From an uncultured Kiritimatiellota bacterium (GTDB taxonomy: Bacteria > Verrucomicrobiota > Kiritimatiellia > RFP12 > DVOR01), in the NCBI GenBank assembly GCA_944391055.1, contig CALXSF010000020.1, forward strand, positions 1-33,877: a DNA stretch of 33,877 nucleotides, written 5' to 3'. Below the pieces are notes generated by a model. It ran no database searches, was not told where the DNA came from, and saw only the letters and a program-made list of their open reading frames with translations. The translations under genes and the position numbers were made by a program. Of the stretch, positions 7,887 to 14,692 are shown piece after piece. The first letter of the stretch is position 1. Each line of letters opens with the position of its first letter.

Positions 7887-9230
7887 TCAGCGCCCTCCCT
7901 TCAGATAACGGTTCTCCACCGAGAGCAGGCGCTCCGTCGCCTCGATGTTGCGCGGGTCGTCCCGGTCTGGGATCATCCGCAGGATTTTGCGCAGGGCCTC
8001 GGCCGCGTCGTCGTAGCGCTGGGTGTTCATCGCTTGGTCCACGGCGAAGGCCTCCGCCTCGTGGCGTTCGGCCAGCAGGCCCTCGGCCTCGCGCAGGCCC
8101 TCGGCCAGCGCCGCCGCGAAGGCCGGCTTCGGGTTCAGCGTCTCGAGGGCCGAGAGGCCCTTCCGGTAGGCCGTCACGCACAGGAAGAGCTTTTCGTCCC
8201 CCAGATCCCGCTGCTCCCAATAGCGCCGCGCCAGCTGCAGCTGCGCCTCGCCCATCTCCCGCAGCTCCGCCACCGAATACTGCGTCGCCCACGCCCCCAG
8301 CTCGTTGCGTCCGAAGGTCTCCAGCCGCTCGCACAGGCCGTCGAAGTCCCGCTGCGACGTGTTCTCCGCCACGCGCGACCACACCTCCGGCCCGAAGACG
8401 ATCGTCAGCGACCGCCGCCGCAGCGACACCCCGTCCGCGCTCCGTTCCGGGAACATCTCGCCGATCTCCCCGTAATGCGCGTCCACCAGCACCTTCCGCA
8501 GCGCGTCCCGCGCGCGCGGGCTCAGCGCCTTTTCCTTCACGAAGCTGCGGTCCGCGTCCCCCAGGTCGTCGATTGCCAGCGCCAGCGTCCCCCCGTCGTC
8601 GAAGGTCAGCGTGTAGCGGAAGAGTTTGTTCGCGTCGATCGCCAGGCGCTCGTAGCGGAACGCGAAGGGCTGCTCCTCCGCCGCCGGCAGGCGCCGCGCC
8701 GCCGGCTCCGCCTCCCCCTCGCGCCCCCACGCGAAGAAGAGCCCGCCCCCGACCGCCAGCGCCGCCGCGGCGGCCAGCGCCGCGATCAGCCCCGCCACGC
8801 CGCCCCGGCGGCGCGGCCCGTCGGCCGGGGCGTCCGGCGAAAGCCCCAGATCCACCACCTTCGCCGTCCCCTCCGGCGCGGCCTCGGGCGGCGGCGGCTC
8901 CTCCGGCTTCGCCGGCTCGGCGGGCGCGGCCTCCGCGCCCCCCAGCGAGACCCGCAGGGCCGTCTCGCCCACCGTCACCACGTCCCCCTCCCGCAGCGCC
9001 ACCGCCGACGCGCCCGTCGGGGCGCCGTTCACCAGCGTCCCGTTCGACGAGCCCAGATCCTGGACGAACGCCACCCCGGCCTCCTCGTAGAAGCGGCAGT
9101 GCAGGCGCGACAGCAGCCCGTCCGCCAGATGGATGTCCGCCACGCGCGACCGCCCCAGCGTCGACCCCGCCGGCGCCACCGCGAACTCCGCCCCGCTCTG
9201 AGGCCCGCTGACCACTCTCAGTTTCATCAT
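7887..9230 (-). CDS. FHA-domain single-pass membrane protein
   Basis: 447 aa. Residues about 3-96 form a forkhead-associated (phosphothreonine-binding) domain with the expected landmarks GSTLGRSRVADIHL, LSRLHCRF, DLGSSNGTLVNG and REGDVVTVGE. A Pro/Glu/Ala linker (about 98-140) leads to one predicted membrane helix (about 145-167: GVAGLIAALAAAAALAVGGG). This implies a cytoplasmic FHA domain and an extracytoplasmic C-terminal part of about 275 aa. The latter has a beta-rich section (RYTLTFDDGGTLALAIDD) followed by a helical, TPR-like end. The start is the first of two ATGs, preceded by AGGGGAG. A promoter TTGCGC-N17-TAGACT with a TGn element lies at 9261-9289. FHA proteins usually read Ser/Thr kinase signals, but no kinase is in the window. 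It leads the FHA-PEGA-tatD operon. Confidence 0.85.
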   Translation of the reverse strand: MMKLRVVSGPQSGAEFAVAPAGSTLGRSRVADIHLADGLLSRLHCRFYEEAGVAFVQDLGSSNGTLVNGAPTGASAVALREGDVVTVGETALRVSLGGAEAAPAEPAKPEEPPPPEAAPEGTAKVVDLGLSPDAPADGPRRRGGVAGLIAALAAAAALAVGGGLFFAWGREGEAEPAARRLPAAEEQPFAFRYERLAIDANKLFRYTLTFDDGGTLALAIDDLGDADRSFVKEKALSPRARDALRKVLVDAHYGEIGEMFPERSADGVSLRRRSLTIVFGPEVWSRVAENTSQRDFDGLCERLETFGRNELGAWATQYSVAELREMGEAQLQLARRYWEQRDLGDEKLFLCVTAYRKGLSALETLNPKPAFAAALAEGLREAEGLLAERHEAEAFAVDQAMNTQRYDDAAEALRKILRMIPDRDDPRNIEATERLLSVENRYLKGGR

Positions 9231-9260
9231 TGCACGCTCTCTCCCCTTTGGGACGCGCCC

Positions 9261-9289
9261 AGTCTACCAAATCCCCGCCGGGCGCGCAA
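9261..9289 (-). promoter_or_regulatory. Predicted promoter of the FHA-PEGA-tatD operon
   Basis: Read on the minus strand: TTGCGC (9289-9284), 17-nt spacer, TAGACT (9266-9261), with TGG directly before the -10 as an extended element. The expected transcript start lies about 24-28 nt before the ATG, leaving room for the visible AGGGGAG ribosome site. Confidence 0.6.
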
Positions 9290-9325
9290 AACGCCCGCCC
9301 CCTCCCCCTGGCGCCGGGTCGGCGG

Positions 9326-9357
9326 TTGAGCACGCCGGGCGCGGTTTGCGCTATAAT
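9326..9357 (+). promoter_or_regulatory. Predicted promoter of leuCD
   Basis: A perfect TATAAT stands at 9352-9357. The best -35 in view, TTGAGC at 9326-9331, is 20 nt away, longer than ideal, so the -35 assignment is weak. It diverges from the FHA promoter about 40 nt to the left, so the 158-nt intergenic region controls both operons. I saw no leucine leader peptide or T-box. Confidence 0.5.
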
Positions 9358-9388
9358 GCCCGCCAAACCTTTCGAGAGGAACCTGGTT

Positions 9389-11320
9389 ATGATGACGATC
9401 ACGGAAAAGATCCTGGCCCGGGCGGCCGGGAGGGACACGGTGGCGCCCGGCGAGAGCGTTTGGGTCAAGGCGGACATCCTGCTGACGCACGACGTCTGCG
9501 GGCCCGGCACCATCGGCGTCTTCAAGCGTGAGTTCGGCGAGGACGCCAAGGTCTTCGACCGCGAGGGCGTGGTCATCATGCCTGACCATTACATCCACAC
9601 CAAGGACGAGAAGGCGCACCGCAACGTGGCCATCGACCGCGCCTTCGTCCGCGAGCAGGGGCTGCCCCACTTCTACGACCCCGGCACGCCCGGCTACGTG
9701 GGCGTCTGCCACGTGGGGCTGCCCGAGAAGGGGCACGTCCGCCCCGGGCAGGTCATCTTCGGCACCGATTCGCACACCTGCACGCATGGCGCGCTGGGGG
9801 CCTTCGCCACCGGCATCGGCAACACGGACGCCGGGTTCGTGATGGGCACGGGCAAGCTGCTGGTCAAGGTGCCGCACACCCTCCGGTTCGTCCTGAACGG
9901 CACGCTGCCGCCCTTTGTCACGGCCAAGGACGTCATCCTGCGCATCATCGGCGACATCGGGGTGGACGGCGCCACGTACTGCGCGATGGAGTTCTGCGGC
10001 GAGGCCGTCGCCGCCATGAACGTGGAGGAGCGCATGACGCTCTGCAACATGGCCGTCGAGGCCGGCGCCAAGAGCGGCATCGTCCCGCCCGACGCCAAGA
10101 CCGTCGAGTACGTGCGCGCCCACTCCGGCGAGCAGGAGGTGGAGCTCATCCTCGGCGACCCCGACGCGCCCGTGCTGGCCACCTATTCCTACGACGTCTC
10201 CACGTTCGTCCCCTGCGTGGCCAAGCCCCACCTCCCCGGCAACTACGCCCCCGCCAGCGCCTGCCGCGACGTGCGGGTGGACCAGGTCTACATCGGCTCG
10301 TGCACCGGCGGCAAGACCGAGGACTTCCTCTGGGCCGCCAAGGTCCTCAAGGGCCGCAAGGTGGCCGTCCGCACCTGCCTGGTGCCCGCCACCTGCCAGG
10401 TGATGCGCGACCTCACCACGCTGACGATCGGCGGCGAGACCCTCGAGCAGATCTTCGTCAACGCCGGCTGCGAGCCCATCCAGCGCCCCAGCTGCGGTGC
10501 CTGCCTCGGCGGCCCGGTCGACACCTACGCCCGCACCAAGGGCCGCGAGGTCGTCGTCTCCACCACCAACCGCAACTTCATCGGCCGCATGGGCTCCAAG
10601 GAGGCCCCCATCTACCTGGCCTCCCCCGCCACCGCCGCCGCCACCGCCATCGCCGGCCACATCGAGAGCCCCTGGGCCATCCTGGGGATCGACCGCCCCG
10701 AGCCCCCGCGCGCCGCCCCCGCGGTCGCCCACGGGCGCCCCGCCGCGGCGCCGGCCCAGGCCGCCGGCCCGGCCATCGACCTCAAGGTCACCGGCAAGGT
10801 CTACGTCTTGGGCGACAACATCGACACCGACCTCATCATCCCCACGATGTATCTCAACCTCGTGCCCACCATCCCCGAGGAATACCGCAAGCTCGGCTCC
10901 CACGCCTTCGCCGGGCTCCCGGACAGCTACCCCGTCTTCGCCTCCAACCCCGACGGCACCACCCCCTACGCCATCGTCGTCGCCGGCAAGAACTTCGGCT
11001 GCGGCTCCTCCCGCGAGCACGCCCCCATCGCCATCGGCGCGGCCGGCTGCCGGGCCGTCGTCGCCGAGAGCTACGCCCGCATCTTCTTCCGCAACGCCGT
11101 CGCCTCCGGCGAGGTCTACCCCCTCGAGACCCCCGGCTCGCTCCAAGACGCCTTCAAGACCGGCGACGAGGCGACGCTTGACCTGGCGGCCGGCACCCTC
11201 ACCCGCCTCTCCGACGGCAAGGCCTTCCCCCTCGCCGCCGCCGACACCGTCGCGCCCGTCATCGCCGCCGGCGGCCTCTTCGCCTACGCCCGCAAGACCG
11301 GCATGGCGGGGACTCGCTGA
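9389..11320 (+). CDS. leuCD: Fused 3-isopropylmalate dehydratase (LeuC-LeuD in one chain)
   Basis: 643 aa. Residues 1 to about 430 are the aconitase-like large subunit: DSHTCTHGALGAFATGIGNTD, then the 4Fe-4S cysteines in YIGSCTGGKTEDF (about 304) and PSCGACLGG (about 370). An Ala/Pro-rich linker (about 433-465) joins the small (swivel) subunit, with GDNIDTDLIIPTMYL (about 475) and GKNFGCGSSREHAP (about 535). The enzyme isomerises 2- and 3-isopropylmalate in leucine synthesis; homoaconitase or a related hydro-lyase activity is possible because the large part resembles the LeuC/homoaconitase group. LeuC and LeuD are separate in most bacteria. I chose ATG 9389 because GAGAGGA lies 8 nt upstream and after TATAAT; the same frame is open back to 9230, but that part lies before the promoter. 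No other leu gene is adjacent, and a strong terminator follows. Confidence 0.93.
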   Translation: MMTITEKILARAAGRDTVAPGESVWVKADILLTHDVCGPGTIGVFKREFGEDAKVFDREGVVIMPDHYIHTKDEKAHRNVAIDRAFVREQGLPHFYDPGTPGYVGVCHVGLPEKGHVRPGQVIFGTDSHTCTHGALGAFATGIGNTDAGFVMGTGKLLVKVPHTLRFVLNGTLPPFVTAKDVILRIIGDIGVDGATYCAMEFCGEAVAAMNVEERMTLCNMAVEAGAKSGIVPPDAKTVEYVRAHSGEQEVELILGDPDAPVLATYSYDVSTFVPCVAKPHLPGNYAPASACRDVRVDQVYIGSCTGGKTEDFLWAAKVLKGRKVAVRTCLVPATCQVMRDLTTLTIGGETLEQIFVNAGCEPIQRPSCGACLGGPVDTYARTKGREVVVSTTNRNFIGRMGSKEAPIYLASPATAAATAIAGHIESPWAILGIDRPEPPRAAPAVAHGRPAAAPAQAAGPAIDLKVTGKVYVLGDNIDTDLIIPTMYLNLVPTIPEEYRKLGSHAFAGLPDSYPVFASNPDGTTPYAIVVAGKNFGCGSSREHAPIAIGAAGCRAVVAESYARIFFRNAVASGEVYPLETPGSLQDAFKTGDEATLDLAAGTLTRLSDGKAFPLAAADTVAPVIAAGGLFAYARKTGMAGTR

Positions 11321-11338
11321 GCCAGGCCGCCGAGGAAG

Positions 11339-11371
11339 GCCGCCCCGGGACGCGCGCCCGGGGCGGCTTTT
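11339..11371 (+). terminator. Rho-independent terminator after leuCD
   Basis: A perfect 11-bp stem, GCCGCCCCGGG (11339-11349) with CCCGGGGCGGC (11357-11367), a 7-nt loop and TTTT directly after. Confidence 0.85.
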
Positions 11372-11381
11372 CGCAAGACGG

Positions 11382-11410
11382 TTGCACGCGGCGCGGGATT
11401 GTGCCATACT
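11382..11410 (+). promoter_or_regulatory. Predicted promoter of the DUF3332 gene pair
   Basis: TTGCAC at 11382-11387, a 17-nt spacer, then CATACT at 11405-11410 preceded by TGC (extended -10). It sits just after the leuCD terminator, so the gene pair is probably transcribed independently. Confidence 0.6.
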
Positions 11411-11453
11411 AATGGCGTCATCGCAAATGACGACACCAAGAAAGGACGCGAAG

Positions 11454-11906
11454 ATGAAGAAGATGATCTACGGCGCGGTCGCCGCGCTCACGTTGTTGGC
11501 CACCGGGTGCACCGGCTCTTTCCAGCTCGTGCAGGCGGTGCATCGTTGGCACACCGATTTCGAGAACCAGTGGACGGATGAGGTCTGCTTCCTCGTCGCC
11601 TGCATCATCCCCATCTACGCCGCGGCCTTCACCGTCGACGCCATCTTCTTCAACTCCGTGGAGTTCTGGATCGACAAGAACCCCCTCTCCAACATCCAGA
11701 CCGCCGACGCCACGATCACCCGCCTGGACGCGAACACCATCTTGGTGAAGAGCAACGCCACCGGCGAGACCTACACCCTCACCCGTCAGTCCGCCGACGC
11801 CTACACCCTCACCGACGCCCAGGGCAACACCCTCGCCTGCACGGTCCAGGGGTCCCTCCTCACGATGACCGACGCCCAGGGCAACACCCGCACCGCGCTT
11901 CTCTGA
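11454..11906 (+). CDS. DUF3332 family protein, copy 1 (lipoprotein-like)
   Basis: 150 aa. The N-terminus (MKKMIYGAVAALTLLATGC) is a short signal sequence ending in a lipobox-like cysteine at residue 19. The conserved core follows: GSFQLVQAVHRWHTDFENQWTDEV, a hydrophobic stretch FLVACIIPIYAAAFTVDAIFF, then NSVEFWIDKNPL. I recognise this as the DUF3332 pattern (GSF..., a hydrophobic IIPxY helix, FNSxEFW). The C-terminal half is a small beta region with a twice-occurring TDAQGNT motif. AAAGGA lies 7 nt before the ATG. DUF3332 has no assigned function; an envelope-anchored small protein is likely. A paralogue follows 59 nt downstream. Confidence 0.85.
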   Translation: MKKMIYGAVAALTLLATGCTGSFQLVQAVHRWHTDFENQWTDEVCFLVACIIPIYAAAFTVDAIFFNSVEFWIDKNPLSNIQTADATITRLDANTILVKSNATGETYTLTRQSADAYTLTDAQGNTLACTVQGSLLTMTDAQGNTRTALL

Positions 11907-11914
11907 GGCCTCTT

Positions 11915-11940
11915 CCCCGGGCGGGGCGTCCCGCCCGGGG
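11915..11940 (+). other. Strong hairpin between the two DUF3332 genes
   Basis: CCCCGGGCGGG (11915-11925), loop GCGT, CCCGCCCGGGG (11930-11940): a perfect 11-bp GC stem 8 nt after the first stop codon, without a T-tract. It could act as an RNA stabiliser or partial attenuator that sets different expression of the two paralogues. Confidence 0.6.
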
Positions 11941-11965
11941 GCTCGAAACAGAAAGGTCCCCTATC

Positions 11966-12445
11966 ATGAAGAAAGTCACGTTCCTTGCGATGGCGGCGCT
12001 CTCGCTCGCCGCCGCGACCACCGGCTGCATCGGCAAGACCCACTCCTTCTGCATGTTCAACGGCATCCTGAACTGGAACAAGCAGGCCAGCGACAACGAG
12101 TGGGTCAACGAGCTCATCTTCCTTGGGCTCTGCATCATCCCCGCCTATCCCATCTCGCTCTTCGCCGACGTGATCGTCTTCAACTCCATCGACTTCTGGA
12201 CGGGCGAGAATCCCCTCCAGAACCTCACCGCCGGCGTGGACGCCAACGGCAATCCCTATTCCGTCACCCCCAACGCCGACGGCACGGCCACGCTCTCCTA
12301 TCAGGGCCAGGTCTGCCTGCTGACGCCCACCGCCGAGGGCGTGGTGGCCTCGAAGGACGGCGCCGTCATCGGCACCTTCGCCCGCCACGGTTCGCTGGCG
12401 ACCTTCACGGCGCCCGACGGCTCCACCCGCACGCTGCTTCGCTGA
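11966..12445 (+). CDS. DUF3332 family protein, copy 2 (lipoprotein-like)
   Basis: 159 aa, a clear paralogue of the preceding gene. It has the same signal-like start (MKKVTFLAMAALSLAAATTGC, cysteine 21), the same core FNGILNWNKQASDNEWVNELIFLGLCIIPAYPISLFADVIVFNSIDFWTGENPLQNL split by one hydrophobic helix, and a beta-rich tail ending in DGSTRTLLR against DAQGNTRTALL in copy 1. The best-conserved elements are WVNE/WTDE, CIIPxY and FNSxxFW. The C-terminal halves are much more diverged, consistent with an old tandem duplication. AAAGG precedes the ATG at a usable distance. Probably cotranscribed with copy 1 and ended by the terminator at 12465-12500. Function unknown. Confidence 0.85.
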   Translation: MKKVTFLAMAALSLAAATTGCIGKTHSFCMFNGILNWNKQASDNEWVNELIFLGLCIIPAYPISLFADVIVFNSIDFWTGENPLQNLTAGVDANGNPYSVTPNADGTATLSYQGQVCLLTPTAEGVVASKDGAVIGTFARHGSLATFTAPDGSTRTLLR

Positions 12446-12464
12446 GCGGCGCGGCGGAAAAGGC

Positions 12465-12500
12465 CGGGCGGCGGGGTTCCCCGCCGCCCGCTTTGTTTTT
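12465..12500 (+). terminator. Rho-independent terminator after DUF3332 copy 2
   Basis: CGGGCGGCGGGG (12465-12476), TT, CCCCGCCGCCCG (12479-12490), then CTTTGTTTTT. The pairing is perfect over 12 bp, although the innermost pairs must open to form a loop. Confidence 0.85.
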
Positions 12501-12555
12501 GGGGACGCACCGGCCGCGGGCGGGCGCGCCCCCTGCCTTTTCTCGCCTTGATTTA

Positions 12556-12564
12556 TGGTAGAAT
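12556..12564 (+). promoter_or_regulatory. Extended -10 promoter of the antiporter-thrC operon
   Basis: TGG followed by TAGAAT (12559-12564). No good -35 lies 16-18 nt upstream, so the TGn extension probably carries recognition. The start codon is 34 nt after the -10, with AGGAGG in between. Confidence 0.5.
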
Positions 12565-12597
12565 GGGGCGCGATTGGCAGCAGAGGAGGCTTAGAGG

Positions 12598-14673
12598 ATG
12601 GCAGAGGGTGTGACGTTTTTCGCGGATCTGAGCATCGTGGTGACGGTGGCGGCGTTGGTGGGGCTGCTCTTTTCGCGTTGGAACCTGCCGCTGACGGTGG
12701 GCTACATCCTCGCGGGCATGATCGTGGGGCCCAGCCTTGGGCCGGCGCTCATCAAGAACGAGGCGAGCATCCGGATGCTCTCGGATCTGGGTGTGATGTT
12801 CCTGATGTTCTCGATCGGGCTGGGGTTCAGTTTCCGCAAGGTGCGGCAGTTGGGCGGGGCGGTCGTCTTCCCGGCGGTGTGGGACGTCGCGTTCATGGTC
12901 ATCGGCGGGTTCTGCGTGGGCCGGGTGCTGGGGTGGGGGCCGTTGGAGTGCTTTTTGCTGGGGTTGATTTTGTGCGACAGCTCCACCTCTATCGCGGCCA
13001 AGACGTTGGAGAGCCTGGGGTGGCTGGGGCGGCGGTTCGCGGACAGCACCTTCGCCATCGCGCTGATCGAGGATGTGCTGGCCATCCTGCTCATCGCCGT
13101 GCTCAACGGTGTCACCGGCGGGCTCGGCGGCGGCAACGGGGCCGACTGGGGCTCGCTGATGCTGGACATCGGCAAGCAGCTGGGCGTGTTGGCGCTCTTC
13201 CTCGTGGGCGTCACGGTCATCGGCATCCTGGCCGCGCCGCGCCTGATGAATTACGTCACCGAGCGTTTCGGCGACGAGATCGTGCTCATGACGGCGCTGG
13301 GCATCTGCTGCGCCGTCTCCTGCCTGGCGCAGAACGGGCTCAACCTCTCGCTCGTCGTCGGCGCCTTCCTGGCCGGCGCCATCCTCTCCGAGGCGCGCAG
13401 CCGCACGCGCGTCGGGCGCGTCGTTAGCCCCGTCACCAATCTGTTCGGCGCGGTCTTCTTCATCTCCGTGGGGCTGCAGGTGGATCCGGCGGCGCTGTGG
13501 GCGAACGCCGGCACCATCGTCTTCATCACCCTGGCGATGATCGCGCTCAAGCTGGTCAACAACACCGTCGCCTGCCTGCTCGTGGGCGAGGAGCCGCGCG
13601 ACGCCTTCAAGGTGGGCCTGGGGATGGGGCAGGTGGCCGAGTTCTCCTTCATCATCGCCGGCATCGCCATTGGTTCCGGCGGCGGGCACCCCCTCACCGA
13701 GCGCCCGCTCTACCAAATCGCCGTCGGCGTCGCCCTGCTCTGCACCGCCACCAACCCCTATCTGCTGCGCGCCTCCGACAGGCTCTACGCCCTCGTCGGC
13801 CGCGCCTTCCCCCCGCGCCTGCACGATCTGCTCCATTGGTACCGCCGCTGGATCGCCAACCTCGCCACCCGCCAATCCGAGGGCGGGCAATCCGCGTTGG
13901 CCCACATCCGCGGGCACGTCGTCATCCTCGGCCTCCAGCTGGCCATGATCCTGATCGTCTTCGCGGCGGTTTACCTGGTGGCCACCATCCCGGCGGTGGA
14001 CGAGGTCATCAGGCGGCTCGACGGCCTCATCCGCTTCCTTCCCTTGGGCGGGGTGGCCTGCGCCGTCGCCGCGCTCATCCTCTCCGCGCCGGGCCTTTGG
14101 GCCGCCGGGCACACGTGGAGCGAGATCGTGCGGCATGCCGCCGAGGAGCCCTTCGCCGGGGAGGTGCACGGCCTGCACCGCGTCCGCGGCTTCGTCAAGA
14201 CCCTGCTCAAGGTGGTGGGGTGGACGCTCCTGGCGGTCTACGTGGCCATGCTGTGCTCGGGCTTTGTCTCGGCCTCGTGGCTGCTGGCGCTCCTCATCCT
14301 CGCGGCGGGGTTCTACGTGGTGCGCTACAACGGACGCTTCCGCGTGCAGTACAAGGAATCGCACGAGACGCTCCGCGAGGCCTTCGACGTGAACGCCCTC
14401 CCCCCCGAGGAGCCCGTCTCCATCTCCGCGCTGGCCGTCCACACCGAGACCGTCACCCTCCCCGCCCGCGCCGCCGTCGGCGGCAAGACCCTCGGCGAGC
14501 TGGATCTGCGCAAGCAGACCGGCGCCGCCGTCATCTCCGTCTCCTCCCGCCAAGGCGGCCTCAACGTCTCCCCGGGGCGCGACACGCTTCTGCGCCCCGG
14601 CGACTCCCTCATCCTCGTCGGCTCCGACGCCGAGCTCGAAAAGGCCCTCGCCCTCCTCACCCAACGCGCCTGA
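12598..14673 (+). CDS. CPA2-family cation/proton antiporter with extra membrane module and RCK_C domain
   Basis: 691 aa. Residues 1 to about 400 are the Kef/CPA2 membrane domain with many hydrophobic helices, including LPLTVGYILAGMIVGPSLG, DLGVMFLMFSIGLGFSF, CDSSTSIAAKTLESLG and AIALIEDVLAILLIAV (probable transport-site Asp). KefB/KefC would have a TrkA-N nucleotide-binding domain next. Here there is instead a hydrophobic module of about four helices (about 440-590), then an RCK_C (TrkA_C) domain at about 610-691 (TLPARAAVGGKTLGELDLRK, LLRPGDSLILVGSDAELEKAL). It probably exchanges K+ or Na+ for H+ at the inner membrane, gated by a ligand at RCK_C. AGGAGG lies about 8 nt before the ATG. thrC starts 19 nt downstream, so the two are likely cotranscribed. 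Ion specificity cannot be read from the sequence. Confidence 0.85.
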   Translation: MAEGVTFFADLSIVVTVAALVGLLFSRWNLPLTVGYILAGMIVGPSLGPALIKNEASIRMLSDLGVMFLMFSIGLGFSFRKVRQLGGAVVFPAVWDVAFMVIGGFCVGRVLGWGPLECFLLGLILCDSSTSIAAKTLESLGWLGRRFADSTFAIALIEDVLAILLIAVLNGVTGGLGGGNGADWGSLMLDIGKQLGVLALFLVGVTVIGILAAPRLMNYVTERFGDEIVLMTALGICCAVSCLAQNGLNLSLVVGAFLAGAILSEARSRTRVGRVVSPVTNLFGAVFFISVGLQVDPAALWANAGTIVFITLAMIALKLVNNTVACLLVGEEPRDAFKVGLGMGQVAEFSFIIAGIAIGSGGGHPLTERPLYQIAVGVALLCTATNPYLLRASDRLYALVGRAFPPRLHDLLHWYRRWIANLATRQSEGGQSALAHIRGHVVILGLQLAMILIVFAAVYLVATIPAVDEVIRRLDGLIRFLPLGGVACAVAALILSAPGLWAAGHTWSEIVRHAAEEPFAGEVHGLHRVRGFVKTLLKVVGWTLLAVYVAMLCSGFVSASWLLALLILAAGFYVVRYNGRFRVQYKESHETLREAFDVNALPPEEPVSISALAVHTETVTLPARAAVGGKTLGELDLRKQTGAAVISVSSRQGGLNVSPGRDTLLRPGDSLILVGSDAELEKALALLTQRA

Positions 14674-14692
14674 CCCCAAAAAAGGAACGCCC

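Noticed and set aside
7887..9230. FHA protein as a type VI secretion component
   Set aside because: No other secretion genes (TssB/C, VgrG, ClpV) lie near it.
9230..9388. N-terminal extension of LeuCD back to 9230
   Set aside because: It would begin upstream of the predicted promoter and has no family match; ATG 9389 has a good ribosome site.
9227..11407. Long minus-strand frame across leuCD
   Set aside because: It has Gly/Ala/Asp low complexity and is antisense to a gene with clear aconitase motifs: a high-GC shadow.
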